DNA of 64,000 nucleotides, taken from the NCBI RefSeq assembly GCF_047717795.1, contig NZ_CP159808.1:1178001-1242000 (forward strand). Reading direction: 5' to 3'. A program made the position numbers and the translations under genes. This stretch comes from Marisalimonas sp016777705 (GTDB lineage: Bacteria > Pseudomonadota > Alphaproteobacteria > Puniceispirillales > Marisalimonadaceae). The notes under the pieces were generated by a model, which ran no database searches, had not been told where the DNA came from, and was given only the letters and a program-made list of their open reading frames with translations. How positions within the stretch are numbered: the stretch's first letter is position 1; the number at the start of each line of letters is the position of its first letter. Positions 8,702 to 18,105 of this stretch are shown one piece after another.

Positions 8702-10560
8702 TTATCAAAATTTTCAATGTCTTCAGCAATTTTTTCCCATACTTTTTCTTCTTGTTTAAGTAGTTGTAAATTTTTTTTCAAATCTGTATTTACTTCTTTA
8801 ATACGTAAAGTATTCTTGATGTCATAAAACTGATTATCAAGCATTTCATTTTCTAAATCAGACTTCTTTTTCTCAAACTCGTTTATTTTTTTTTCAGAAA
8901 TAGATAATCGCTTTTTTAAATCAGATAACGATGACGTACTATCAAAATTGTTCTTAGAATTAATTCTAATAGTCTTTTTATTATTCTTCTTCTGATTTTG
9001 ATTTCTATTTAAAACTAAATCTCTATATTCATGAATATCACCGGAAAACTCAGATACTCCGCCATTTTTTACAATGAGTAATCTATCCACTAACCTTTCA
9101 ACCAAAAAAGCGTCGTGACTAACTAATATTAATGAACCTGAATAATCATTCAATGCCATAATGAGAGCTTCCCTACTTTCTATATCAAGATGATTTGTAG
9201 GTTCATCTAAAATTAATAAGTCGGGCTTTTCTATTACAACTAATAAAAGTAATAATCTAGCCTTTTGACCTCCAGACAATCTTTTTACTTGTAAATCCAT
9301 TGTATCCGCTGCAAAACCAGCTGAGCCAAGCCTAGCTCTAACTTTAGACGGTATTTCTGAGTTTAACTTTGAATAAACATGTTCAAAAGCTGTTTCATTA
9401 GGCCTTAATTCATCTAATTGATGTTGGGCAAAATAACCAATTTTTAATTTTTGGGGAATTTGCAGAGAACCATTAATTAATTTAATTTTTTTTGCTATAA
9501 GTTTAGAAAAAGTGGATTTACCTTCTCCATTTACACCTAACAAACCTATCCTATCATCAGGGTTTATTTGTATATTTATATTTTTTAATACTTCAACATC
9601 ATTATAACCAACAGAAGCCTTATCTAAAGTTACCAAAGGTGGAGCAAACTTAATAGCTTCGTCAAATTTAAATCTTGGTATTTTTTGATCTTCTTCAATA
9701 ACGATAGGCTTCATTTTTTCTAATATTTTTATTCTGGATTGCGCTTGTCTGGCTTTAGATGCTTTTGCTTTAAAACGATCTACAAAACTTTGAATATGAG
9801 CTCTTTGGGCATCTTGTTTATTTTTTAAAGATATCTTCTGTTCTAATTGAATCCTTCTTTCATTATCAAAAGTATCGTAATTACCAGAATAAAATTGTAA
9901 TTTTTTATTAGAAAGATGAAGTATACCATTTACAGATTTATTTAATAAACTTCTGTCATGAGATATTACTAAAACTGTATTCTTAAATTTTTGTAAATAA
10001 TTCTCCAGCCATGCTGTACCCTCAAAATCTAGGTAATTAGTGGGCTCATCTAGTAATAAAAGATCAGGATTTGAAAATAAGACACTAGCTAGTGCAACTC
10101 TCATTCTCCAACCACCAGAAAAACTAGAACATGGACTGTTTTGATCATTTTGACTGAAACCCAGTCCAGTTAATATAGAAGAAGCTCTAGCATCTGCAGA
10201 ATATGCGTCAATGTCTGCTAATCTAATATGAATATTAGCAATTTTATTTGGGTCTGTTTCTATTTCTGCATCTCTTAATAATTCGGCTCGTTCAAAATCA
10301 GCTGCCAATACGGTATCTAAAAGTGTTTCTTCTGTAGATGGTGCTTCTTGAGCAACAGAACCTACTTTAAAATTTCTTGGTATTTCAATAACTCCTCCAT
10401 CAATAATAAGTTCTTTTTGAATTAATTTGAATAATGTTGTTTTACCAGCGCCATTTCTTCCAACAATACCAACTTTGTGCCCAGTAGGAACAAAAGCAGA
10501 TGTTTCTTCTAGAAGAGAAACACCACCAATAGAAAAAGAAATATTTTTAAAGTTTATCAT
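8698..10560 (-). CDS. ABC-F family ribosome-associated ATPase (YheS/Uup type)
   Basis: This 620-residue protein has two ABC ATPase domains and no membrane segment. Domain 1 has Walker A GRNGAGKTT (34-42), signature SFSGGWRMRVALA and Walker B LLLLDEPTNYLD. The linker (about 240-310) is rich in K, R and Q like the P-site tRNA interaction motif. Domain 2 has GVNGEGKST, RLSGGQKARLLLL and LLILDEPTNHLD, followed by a charged C-terminal coiled coil. ABC-F proteins act on stalled or idle ribosomes. Domain order and the C-terminal coiled coil fit the YheS group common in alphaproteobacteria. It is divergent from the cysteine synthase gene. Confidence 0.88.
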   Translation of the reverse strand: MINFKNISFSIGGVSLLEETSAFVPTGHKVGIVGRNGAGKTTLFKLIQKELIIDGGVIEIPRNFKVGSVAQEAPSTEETLLDTVLAADFERAELLRDAEIETDPNKIANIHIRLADIDAYSADARASSILTGLGFSQNDQNSPCSSFSGGWRMRVALASVLFSNPDLLLLDEPTNYLDFEGTAWLENYLQKFKNTVLVISHDRSLLNKSVNGILHLSNKKLQFYSGNYDTFDNERRIQLEQKISLKNKQDAQRAHIQSFVDRFKAKASKARQAQSRIKILEKMKPIVIEEDQKIPRFKFDEAIKFAPPLVTLDKASVGYNDVEVLKNINIQINPDDRIGLLGVNGEGKSTFSKLIAKKIKLINGSLQIPQKLKIGYFAQHQLDELRPNETAFEHVYSKLNSEIPSKVRARLGSAGFAADTMDLQVKRLSGGQKARLLLLLVVIEKPDLLILDEPTNHLDIESREALIMALNDYSGSLILVSHDAFLVERLVDRLLIVKNGGVSEFSGDIHEYRDLVLNRNQNQKKNNKKTIRINSKNNFDSTSSLSDLKKRLSISEKKINEFEKKKSDLENEMLDNQFYDIKNTLRIKEVNTDLKKNLQLLKQEEKVWEKIAEDIENFDK

Positions 10561-10597
10561 TTGATTTTTTCTTTAATTTAAAATTTAAAATAGTTTT

Positions 10598-10629
10598 TTG
10601 ACATAGGCTCTATATAGTCATTATATAAT
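10598..10629 (+). promoter_or_regulatory. Putative sigma-70 promoter of the cysK-type/sseA operon
   Basis: A consensus -35 TTGACA at 10598-10603 is followed by overlapping -10 candidates TATATA (10622-10627, 18-bp spacer) and TATAAT (10624-10629, 20-bp spacer). It points at the gene starting at 10675. Confidence 0.5.
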
Positions 10630-10674
10630 AATAACTTTGTATAAACAAAATCACATAATTAGTAAGTAAAATTT

Positions 10675-11679
10675 ATGAAAAAATTAATAAAAGAAAACTT
10701 CATTGATACCATTGGTAATACACCTTTAATTAGATTAAATAAAGCTAGTGAATTAACTGGCTGCGAAATATTAGGGAAAGCTGAATTTTTAAATCCCGGA
10801 TCCTCCATTAAAGACAGAGCAGCAAAAGGAATAATTTTAGATGCAATTGATAAAAAAAAATTATTACCAGGTGGTTTGATAGTTGAAGGTACAGCAGGAA
10901 ATACTGGTATTGGACTCGGTCTAGTTGGTAATTCTCTTGGTTATAAAACAGTAATTGTAATGCCTGAAACGCAGAGTCAGGAAAAAAAAGATGCTCTTAA
11001 GTTAATAGGTTGTGAACTGCGACTTGTACCTGCCCTACCCTATTCAAATCCAGGTAATTACATAAGGCAATCAGAAGAAATTGCAAAAATGTTAGGAAAG
11101 ACTAATGAAAAAGGAGTTCTTTGGGCCAATCAATTTGACAATATTGCAAATCAAATGTCTCATTATAACTCTACAGGACCTGAGATATGGAAACAAACTA
11201 ATGGTAAAGTAGATGCTTTTACATGTGCTGTAGGAACAGGAGGGACTTTATCAGGAACAGGCTTATATTTAAAGGAACAAAATAATAATATTAAAATAGC
11301 ATTATCGGATCCTTATGGATCAGGTTTATACAATTACTATCAAAAAGGTGAGATGAAATCTGAAGGAAATTCTATTACTGAAGGTATAGGACAAGGTAGG
11401 GTTACTAAAAACCTAGAAAACTGTCCAATAGACATGTCATTCAGAGTTGATGACAATCAAGCTCTTACTATAATTTTTGAATTACTAAAAGAAGAAGGAT
11501 TGTTTCTTGGAGGTTCTAGTGGAATTAATGTTGCAGGTGCAATTAAACTTGCTAAAGAATTAGGACCAGGTCACACAATTGTAACTATTCTTTGTGATTC
11601 TGGTCAAAGGTATCAATCTAAAATCTGGAATCCTTCATTTTTAAAAAGTAAAGATTTAGTCGTTCCACATTGGCTTTAA
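10675..11679 (+). CDS. cysK: Cysteine synthase A-type PLP enzyme
   Basis: The 334-residue fold-type II PLP enzyme carries the Schiff-base lysine K46 in NPGSSIKDRAA, a substrate loop GTAGNTGIGL (classical CysK has TSGNTGI), the phosphate-binding GTGGTLSG and the SSG near the C-terminus. CysK makes cysteine from O-acetylserine and sulfide. The T-A-G instead of T-S-G is seen in an alphaproteobacterial branch also annotated cysteine synthase A, so OASS activity is likely but a related beta-replacement is possible. The sulfurtransferase gene follows after 13 bp, supporting a sulfur role. Confidence 0.83.
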   Translation: MKKLIKENFIDTIGNTPLIRLNKASELTGCEILGKAEFLNPGSSIKDRAAKGIILDAIDKKKLLPGGLIVEGTAGNTGIGLGLVGNSLGYKTVIVMPETQSQEKKDALKLIGCELRLVPALPYSNPGNYIRQSEEIAKMLGKTNEKGVLWANQFDNIANQMSHYNSTGPEIWKQTNGKVDAFTCAVGTGGTLSGTGLYLKEQNNNIKIALSDPYGSGLYNYYQKGEMKSEGNSITEGIGQGRVTKNLENCPIDMSFRVDDNQALTIIFELLKEEGLFLGGSSGINVAGAIKLAKELGPGHTIVTILCDSGQRYQSKIWNPSFLKSKDLVVPHWL

Positions 11680-11692
11680 ATGGAGATTATTT

Positions 11693-12541
11693 ATGGAGAA
11701 AGATTTATTTATCAAACCAAAAGACTTGATCGTAAAGTTAAGCACTCAAGATAATTTAAAGATCTTAGATGCAACTTTTTACCTTCCAAATTCTGATTTA
11801 ATTGCTAAAGATGAGTATGACAAAAAACATATTCCAAATGCTGTTTTTTTTGATATTAATAAAATTGCTGATCCCAATAACTCATTGCCTCACATGATAC
11901 CATCAAAGGAATTGTTTTCCGAACAGATGAGAGATCTTGGCTTAAATGATAGAGATGAAATAATTATTTATGATAACTCACCATTTTTGTCATCTGCAAG
12001 AGCATGGTTTTTATTTAGATATTTTGGTTATGATAATATATTTATTCTTCAAGGAGGTTTAAATAATTGGATAAAATTTAATGGGAAAGTTACAGACCAA
12101 ACAACTTCTTTACCTAAAGGTGATTTTGCTGCTAAAACTGAAAAAAAAGAACTTGTTGTTACTTTAGATCAAATGATAACTGCTTCTAAAGACGAAAAAA
12201 GCATAATCCTAGACGCCAGGTCTTATAAACGATTTACAGGGGAAGCTAAAGAACCAAGACCTGGGTTAGCATCTGGGCACATTCCAAGTTCTAAAAGTCT
12301 TCCTTCATCAGATTTTGTTAATTCGCAAGGTTTTTTAAAGTCTCTTGATGAAATAAATTTAATTTTTTCTAATCAAGAAATTTCTATTAAAGACGATATA
12401 ATTGCAACATGTGGTTCTGGTGTTTCTGCTTGTGTTATCTCTTTAGCTCTTTTTTGTATGGGCAAAGTAGACGTTCCAATATACGATGGCTCTTGGACAG
12501 AGTGGGCGACCTCTGAACAAAAAATAGCTAAATCTATTTAA
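11693..12541 (+). CDS. sseA: 3-mercaptopyruvate/thiosulfate sulfurtransferase
   Basis: The 282-residue protein holds two rhodanese domains: an inactive N-terminal one (about 10-135) and an active C-terminal one with Cys240 in ATCGSGVSACV. The CGSGV(S/T)A loop favours 3-mercaptopyruvate over thiosulfate (CRxGx). The linker EPRPGLASGHIPSS and the end YDGSWTEWA are typical of SseA. It moves sulfane sulfur from mercaptopyruvate to thiol acceptors in the cytoplasm. GGAG precedes the start, and it is the second gene of the operon with the cysteine synthase. It converges on aapP with an 8-bp gap. Confidence 0.9.
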   Translation: MEKDLFIKPKDLIVKLSTQDNLKILDATFYLPNSDLIAKDEYDKKHIPNAVFFDINKIADPNNSLPHMIPSKELFSEQMRDLGLNDRDEIIIYDNSPFLSSARAWFLFRYFGYDNIFILQGGLNNWIKFNGKVTDQTTSLPKGDFAAKTEKKELVVTLDQMITASKDEKSIILDARSYKRFTGEAKEPRPGLASGHIPSSKSLPSSDFVNSQGFLKSLDEINLIFSNQEISIKDDIIATCGSGVSACVISLALFCMGKVDVPIYDGSWTEWATSEQKIAKSI

Positions 12542-12549
12542 CTTACAAA

Positions 12550-13323
12550 CTAATGATTAAGAATTTGACTTAAAAATAATTTAGTTCTTTCATTCTTGGG
12601 ATTATTAAAAAAGTTCTTAGGATCATTCTGCTCAATAATTTCACCTTCATCCATAAAAATTACACTATCCGCAACTTTTTTTGCAAAACCCATTTCATGC
12701 GTAACAACAAGCATTGTCATACCTGTTTCAGCTAGCTCAATCATAGTGTCTAGTACTTCTTTTATCATTTCTGGATCTAAGGCAGAAGTAGGTTCATCAA
12801 ACAACATGATCTTAGGTTGCATACATAATGACCTAGCAATTGCAACTCTTTGCTGTTGTCCTCCAGATAATTGACCAGGAAACTTTAGAGCTTGTTCAGG
12901 TATTTTAACACGAGTTAATAATTCCATAGCAAGTTCATTTGCTTCTTTTTTAGGAAGACCTTTGACCCAAATTGGAGCTAATGTACAGTTTTCAAGAACG
13001 GTTAAGTGTGGAAAAAGATTAAAAGATTGAAACACCATTCCAACGTCACTTCTAATCGCTTCGAGGTTTTTTAGATCACCAGTGAGTTCTGTACCATTTA
13101 CAATAATATCACCTTTTTGATGAACTTCTAAACGATTTATACATCTAATAAGAGTGGATTTTCCAGAGCCTGATGGACCACATACAACGATACGATCACC
13201 TTGATTAACACCTAATGAAATGTTTTTTAAAACGTGAAAGTTTCCAAACCACTTATGCATTTCCTTAATTTCAATAACAGGTTTAGACGATTCATTTTTA
13301 TTTTTTACCATTTTTAAGCTCAC
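12550..13323 (-). CDS. aapP: General L-amino acid ABC transporter, ATPase AapP
   Basis: This 257-residue ABC ATPase has Walker A GPSGSGKST, Q-loop VFQSFNLFPHLT, signature LSGGQQQRVAIARSL, Walker B IMLFDEPTSALDPE and switch His in VVTHEMGFA. It is a textbook polar amino acid (PAAT, GlnQ/AapP) type. It energises uptake through AapQ-AapM. The gene is last in aapJQMP; its ATG overlaps the aapM stop by 4 bp, so expression is coupled. Confidence 0.93.
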   Translation of the reverse strand: MSLKMVKNKNESSKPVIEIKEMHKWFGNFHVLKNISLGVNQGDRIVVCGPSGSGKSTLIRCINRLEVHQKGDIIVNGTELTGDLKNLEAIRSDVGMVFQSFNLFPHLTVLENCTLAPIWVKGLPKKEANELAMELLTRVKIPEQALKFPGQLSGGQQQRVAIARSLCMQPKIMLFDEPTSALDPEMIKEVLDTMIELAETGMTMLVVTHEMGFAKKVADSVIFMDEGEIIEQNDPKNFFNNPKNERTKLFLSQILNH

Positions 13324-14429
13324 TTATGATCGGTGTTTAATTTATTTTCAAGCCATAGGGAATATCTAGACATAGCAAAACAACTTACAAAGAAGAATAA
13401 TGCCACAAATAGATATATTTCTGTCGACAGACCGTTCCATTTAGTGTCAGCTAAGGCCGCTCTTCCTATGCCAAGTGGATCTAATAAACCTATCACTACT
13501 ACAAGTGTTGTATCTTTGTATAATCCTATAAAAGTATTCATTATGCCTGGAATTGATATTTTTAAAGCTTGTGGAAGTGTTATAAACCTAGTTGTTTGCC
13601 AATAATTCATGCCTAATGCATCTGCAGCCTCATATTGACCTTTTGGAATTGCTTGAATTCCACCTCTAATAACCTCTGCAATATATGCAGCAGAAAAAAA
13701 GGTAAACATAATAATAACTCTGACTAAAATACTAAAGTTAGTACCTGGAGGCATAAAATAGTTCAGCATTGACGAAGCTACAAACAGTAAGGTTATTAAA
13801 GGAACACCTCTCATAAACTCTATAAAACAAACACTAAGTGTTCTAACAACTGTTAATTTTGATTGTCTTCCAAGAGCTAAAAATATACCTATGGGTAGTG
13901 AGCAAACAATACCAGTAACACCTATTATAACGGTTAGCATAAAACCACCAAATAAACTATATTCAATCTTAGTTAGCCCAAAATAACCACCATTGATAAG
14001 GATAAAAGCAAAGAAAGGATAAATTCCACTGAACCATAGTAGCCATTTTCTTTTAGGTAAATCAGGGTAAAGTAACGGAGCAAAAGCAATAAACATTGTT
14101 AAAAATGAAATATCAATTCTCCACCTTTCTACTTCAGGATAGAAGCCATATACAAACTGACCAACTCTTCTAGTTATAACAGCCCAACAGGCTCCGTCAT
14201 TTATCTTCCTACATTCAATTTTTGAGTTTGCATCAAATACAGCATCAAAAAAGAACCAACCAATTATTCCATCGATTAAGTAATAAATAAGCACTACCGA
14301 AATAATTGTTAATGTAGAATTACTAATAGATGAAAATAAATTATTTTTAATCCAACCATAAACACCAACCGTTCCAGGAGGTGGTGGAAGATTAGGATAT
14401 GAACCTGGTTTATATATTTCTGAGCTCAT
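13320..14429 (-). CDS. aapM: General L-amino acid ABC transporter permease AapM
   Basis: The 369-residue permease starts with a cytoplasmic YGWIKNNLF stretch, then has multiple membrane helices and the conserved EAA loop (EAADALGMNYWQTTRFITLPQAL). AapM-type permeases are longer than HisM-type ones because of an N-terminal extension with extra helices and a periplasmic loop; here that loop contains two cysteines (IECRKI, GACWAV). It forms a heterodimer with AapQ in the inner membrane. The aapQ stop is 1 bp from its start, a tight operon. Confidence 0.92.
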   Translation of the reverse strand: MSSEIYKPGSYPNLPPPPGTVGVYGWIKNNLFSSISNSTLTIISVVLIYYLIDGIIGWFFFDAVFDANSKIECRKINDGACWAVITRRVGQFVYGFYPEVERWRIDISFLTMFIAFAPLLYPDLPKRKWLLWFSGIYPFFAFILINGGYFGLTKIEYSLFGGFMLTVIIGVTGIVCSLPIGIFLALGRQSKLTVVRTLSVCFIEFMRGVPLITLLFVASSMLNYFMPPGTNFSILVRVIIMFTFFSAAYIAEVIRGGIQAIPKGQYEAADALGMNYWQTTRFITLPQALKISIPGIMNTFIGLYKDTTLVVVIGLLDPLGIGRAALADTKWNGLSTEIYLFVALFFFVSCFAMSRYSLWLENKLNTDHK

Positions 14430-14430
14430 T

Positions 14431-15594
14431 TTATCTTCCCACTAATTTTACTTTATTATTATACCAGTTCATGAAAGCAGATATGCTAAGCGAAACAGAT
14501 AAATATATTAACATCACAATAACCATCGTCTCCATCTCTCTACCAGTTTGATTTAGAGAAATACCCCCAAGTGTAGCAACAAGATCCATATAACCTATTG
14601 CAATTGCTAAAGAAGAGTTTTTGGTTAAATTTAAATATTGACTAGTTAAGGGAGGAATTATAACTCTACGAGCTTGTGGCAAAATAACTAATTTCATCAC
14701 TTTAGAAGGTTTTAAACCAATTGATTCAGCAGCCTCTCTTTGACCTTTATCAACAGCCAATATTCCAGCCCTTACTATTTCAGCAATAAATGCAGCGGTA
14801 TAAATACCTAATGCAAAGGTTAATGCCGCCAGTTCAGGGCTCATATGCATTCCACCTTTAAAATTAAAGCCCTTAAGCACCGGTATTTCAAGAGAAATGG
14901 GCAAGCCTGAAACGAAAAAACCTATTACAGGCAGAGATATAATTACTGATAAATTAATCCAAAAAACCGGAAGTTGTAAACCTGTCAAATCTTGCTTTTT
15001 CTTTGCATGTTTAAAAAAAAGAACAGAAAAAATAATCCCAATAACTAAAAGTAAATACACTAATTCAATACCATTTTCAGTTAACGGTTTTGGAATATAA
15101 AATCCTCTATTAGATAAAAAACTAATATCTGCAATATTAATTGCATTTTTGGAATGAGGAAGAGTATTTATAATAATACCATGCCAGAGAAGTATGTGTA
15201 ATAATATAGGAACGTTTCTTGTAAACTCTATGTACCAATAAGCTATTCTACTGGCTAACCAATTTTTTGATAACCTTATTATTCCAAGAGTAACTCCTAA
15301 AATCGTAGCTAAAATAATACCAAAAACTGCGACTAACCCAGTATTTAAAAGCCCTACAATACCTGCTCTTAGGTGACTATCTCTATTGTTATAATCGATT
15401 AAATACTGATTAATATCATAACCAGCTGGGATAAATAAAAATTCAAAACTAATATCTTTACCAAGCGCTTTAAAGTTAGCATCAACATTAGAAATAAGCC
15501 AAGACAAAAACCAACCTATGCATAGTAAAACAAAGATTTGGATAATAATTTCTCTACTTTTTTCGTTGTGCCAAATATTATGTAAAAATGTCAT
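14431..15594 (-). CDS. aapQ: General L-amino acid ABC transporter permease AapQ
   Basis: The 387-residue inner-membrane permease has the N-terminal extended form of the Aap/Bzt family and the EAA loop EAAESIGLKPSKVMKLVILPQA followed by the QYLNLTKNSSLAIAIGY helix (only part quoted). It pairs with AapM. The start follows a strong hairpin in the aapJ-aapQ gap, so its mRNA is likely less abundant than that of aapJ. No clear Shine-Dalgarno is visible before the ATG. Confidence 0.92.
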   Translation of the reverse strand: MTFLHNIWHNEKSREIIIQIFVLLCIGWFLSWLISNVDANFKALGKDISFEFLFIPAGYDINQYLIDYNNRDSHLRAGIVGLLNTGLVAVFGIILATILGVTLGIIRLSKNWLASRIAYWYIEFTRNVPILLHILLWHGIIINTLPHSKNAINIADISFLSNRGFYIPKPLTENGIELVYLLLVIGIIFSVLFFKHAKKKQDLTGLQLPVFWINLSVIISLPVIGFFVSGLPISLEIPVLKGFNFKGGMHMSPELAALTFALGIYTAAFIAEIVRAGILAVDKGQREAAESIGLKPSKVMKLVILPQARRVIIPPLTSQYLNLTKNSSLAIAIGYMDLVATLGGISLNQTGREMETMVIVMLIYLSVSLSISAFMNWYNNKVKLVGR

Positions 15595-15611
15595 AGGTGG
15601 GCCAAAATAAT

Positions 15612-15648
15612 AAAAAAACTGCGTCTATTTAATATATAGACGCAGTTT
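15612..15648 (-). terminator. Intercistronic hairpin/attenuator between aapJ and aapQ
   Basis: A perfect 13-bp stem (15616-15628 with 15636-15648; AAACTGCGTCTAT and its complement) with a 7-nt loop is followed on the minus strand by a run of seven T. This is a full intrinsic-terminator layout placed directly after the aapJ stop. It probably gives partial termination and protects aapJ mRNA, raising binding protein over permease. Confidence 0.85.
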
Positions 15649-15656
15649 AAAAAGTT

Positions 15657-16745
15657 TTATTTAATTGGTGGAATGTAAAATAGTCCACCATCTCTGCTTA
15701 ACTGATTAGCTCCTCTTGCAATTTTAAGAGGAGTACTCATACCAAGATTTTTTTCAAAAACTTCAGCATAGTTACCAACCTGACTAATAACTTGAACAGC
15801 CCAATCTGGAGATAAACCTAGCTTTGAAACACCTTGCAATGGATCTTTACCTAACAAACGATTAATTTCTTTGTTTTTATTGTCTTTTCCAGCAAGAGAT
15901 TTAACATTGGAAGAAGTAATATTTAATTCTTCACCAGCCATCATAGCTTTTAAAGTCCAAGCAACGATATCAGCCCATTGATCATCACCATGTCTTACAA
16001 CAGGTCCTAAAGGCTCTTTAGACACAATCTCTGGTAAAACCATATGATCTGAAGGATTATCAAAACTAGACATAGTTGCATATAAACCAGATGCATCCGT
16101 TGTATAAACATCACATCTTCCAGCTTTGTATAATTCTTGAGCTTCAGAGTTAGTTTCAATAGGCACAGGATTATACTTCATATTATTTGAAGCAAAAAAT
16201 TCTGCTAAATTAAGTTCTGTTGTAGTTCCAGTTTGAATACATACTGAAGCACCATCTAAACCCTTAGCTGACGTAACACCTAAAGATTTAGGAACCATAA
16301 AACCTTGGCCATCATAGTAACTTACACCAACAAATGTCTGTGATAAATCAACATCTCTTGAAAATGTCCAAGTAGTGTTTCTTGATAATATCTCACCTTC
16401 ACCAGCTGCTAATTTAGTAAATCGAGTTTTACCAGTTGCAGTAGTATAATTAACTTTATCAGCATCGCCTAATGTTGCAGCTGCAACAGCTCTACAAAAG
16501 TCGACGTCAAAACCAGTCCATTTACCTTTATCATCAGGGGCAGCAAATCCAGCCAAACCAGTATTAATAATACAATTTAGACTTCCTCTTGCCCTAACCT
16601 CGTCTAGAGTACCTGCACCAGAAGGTGCTGATGTTACAGTTTCTTTTTCTACAGTTTGTGTTGGCTGCCCTGAAAACAAAGCATAACCTGCTCCTATTCC
16701 AACTGCGCCAGCAACAACCGCTGCTATAATAACATTATTGCTCAT
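15657..16745 (-). CDS. aapJ: General L-amino acid-binding protein AapJ
   Basis: This 362-residue family 3 solute-binding protein has blocks GSLNCIINTGLAGFAAPDDK, FDVDFCRAVAAATLGD and ETNSEAQELYKAGRCDVYTTD, characteristic of AapJ/BztA. It binds many L-amino acids in the periplasm and docks to AapQM. The N-terminus is a long hydrophobic glycine/alanine-rich stretch (residues 5-25) with no Lys or Arg before it and no clear AxA site, so it may be an uncleaved anchor or an unusual signal peptide. It is the first gene of the operon and is followed by the hairpin at 15612-15648. Confidence 0.93.
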   Translation of the reverse strand: MSNNVIIAAVVAGAVGIGAGYALFSGQPTQTVEKETVTSAPSGAGTLDEVRARGSLNCIINTGLAGFAAPDDKGKWTGFDVDFCRAVAAATLGDADKVNYTTATGKTRFTKLAAGEGEILSRNTTWTFSRDVDLSQTFVGVSYYDGQGFMVPKSLGVTSAKGLDGASVCIQTGTTTELNLAEFFASNNMKYNPVPIETNSEAQELYKAGRCDVYTTDASGLYATMSSFDNPSDHMVLPEIVSKEPLGPVVRHGDDQWADIVAWTLKAMMAGEELNITSSNVKSLAGKDNKNKEINRLLGKDPLQGVSKLGLSPDWAVQVISQVGNYAEVFEKNLGMSTPLKIARGANQLSRDGGLFYIPPIK

Positions 16746-16859
16746 TTTATTTTCTCCACTTTGAATTTTTCATGAAACCATGAATTTAATAGTACTTTCC
16801 AACTTATTTGTTATAGTTACAAGACAAATATTTTGAAAATTAATATTCTGTTAACCTTT

Positions 16860-16876
16860 TTGATTTATTGAATCAA
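16860..16876. promoter_or_regulatory. Palindrome in the divergent aapJ/metC control region
   Basis: TTGATT (16860-16865) and AATCAA (16871-16876) form a 6-bp inverted repeat with a 5-bp centre, 35 bp before metC. It could be an operator or part of a metC promoter; no regulator is recognised. Confidence 0.3.
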
Positions 16877-16911
16877 CATAAATTATTTTTTAACAATCTA
16901 AAAGCTAAAGC

Positions 16912-18090
16912 ATGACATCAAAAAACAAAAAATTAAACACTGACACTTTAATTGCTCATACAGGCAAAAATGCTTATGAAAACTTTGGTATCCCAGCTCC
17001 ACCCTTGTATAGAACTAGTACAATTTTAAGCCCAAATATGAATGCTTATAGAAATAAAACAGGTAAATATACTTATGGCAGAAACGGAACGCCAACAACT
17101 GATTCGCTCTCTATGTCTATCGCAAAATTATATAGTGCTGACGGATGTGTCCTTGCCCCTTCTGGAATGAGTGCAATAACAACCGGATTTATGTCTACTA
17201 TTAAGACAAATGACCATATTCTAGTACCTGATTCTGTCTATGGCTCTACTAGAAGATTTGTAAAAGAGGAATTTCCTAGATTAAATATAGATTATCAATT
17301 TTATAACTCTAGAGACATTGCTAGTTTAGAAACTTTAATTAAAGAAAATACAACTGCTATTTATATAGAAACACCTGGAACTTACACTTTTGAAATAATA
17401 GATATTGAAGAAGTTATTCGTGTTTGTAAAAAATTTAAATTAAAATCAATTATAGATAATACATGGGCAACAGCACTATATTTTAATCCTTTAGAATTTG
17501 GCGTTGATATTGTAATTGAGGCTGTTACTAAGTACATATCTGGTCATTCTGATATTATGATGGGTGCTGTTGTTGCTAATGATGAAAATTTAATAAACTT
17601 GCAACGATGGACAAGGAACTCTGGAACTTATGTAAGCCCAGATGATGTATATCTTTCTTTAAGAGGCCTTAGGACACTTCCTTTAAGGCTCAGACAATCT
17701 TCAGAAAATAGTTTAGCTATAGCAAAATATCTAGAAACAAAAAAAGAAGTTAAAAAAGTTATTCATCCAGCTTTAACTCAACACCCTGACCATGAAAAAT
17801 GGAAAAATTATTTTAATGGAGCATCTGGTCTGTTTGCTATTGAATTTCAAGATTATATAACACAAACTGACGTAGATAAGTTGGCTGATGCTTGTAAAAT
17901 ATTTGGAATTGGTGCTTCCTGGGGTGGATATTCTAGTCTTTTGTCTACTATGAATATTGGTGAAAATAGGCATTTAAAATCTAGTTACGTACCCAAAGGG
18001 GAATATTTAAGAATTTATGCTGGTTCAGAAAATATTGACGACTTGATAAATGACTTAGAAAATGGATTTAAAGAGCTATGCTTAAAATAG
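16912..18090 (+). CDS. metC: Cystathionine beta-lyase
   Basis: The 392-residue Cys/Met-metabolism PLP enzyme has YGRNGTPT near residue 55 (phosphate-binding YxR), SGMSAI, IDNTWAT and the PLP lysine K207 in EAVTKYISGHSD. The TWA and GHSD wording is that of alphaproteobacterial cystathionine beta-lyase (MetC) rather than gamma-synthase. It splits cystathionine to homocysteine, pyruvate and ammonia. The metC/aapJ divergent neighbourhood is also known from rhizobia, which supports both calls. It converges with the dioxygenase gene, 15 bp apart. Confidence 0.88.
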   Translation: MTSKNKKLNTDTLIAHTGKNAYENFGIPAPPLYRTSTILSPNMNAYRNKTGKYTYGRNGTPTTDSLSMSIAKLYSADGCVLAPSGMSAITTGFMSTIKTNDHILVPDSVYGSTRRFVKEEFPRLNIDYQFYNSRDIASLETLIKENTTAIYIETPGTYTFEIIDIEEVIRVCKKFKLKSIIDNTWATALYFNPLEFGVDIVIEAVTKYISGHSDIMMGAVVANDENLINLQRWTRNSGTYVSPDDVYLSLRGLRTLPLRLRQSSENSLAIAKYLETKKEVKKVIHPALTQHPDHEKWKNYFNGASGLFAIEFQDYITQTDVDKLADACKIFGIGASWGGYSSLLSTMNIGENRHLKSSYVPKGEYLRIYAGSENIDDLINDLENGFKELCLK

Positions 18091-18105
18091 ATAAAAGGTA
18101 ATTTA

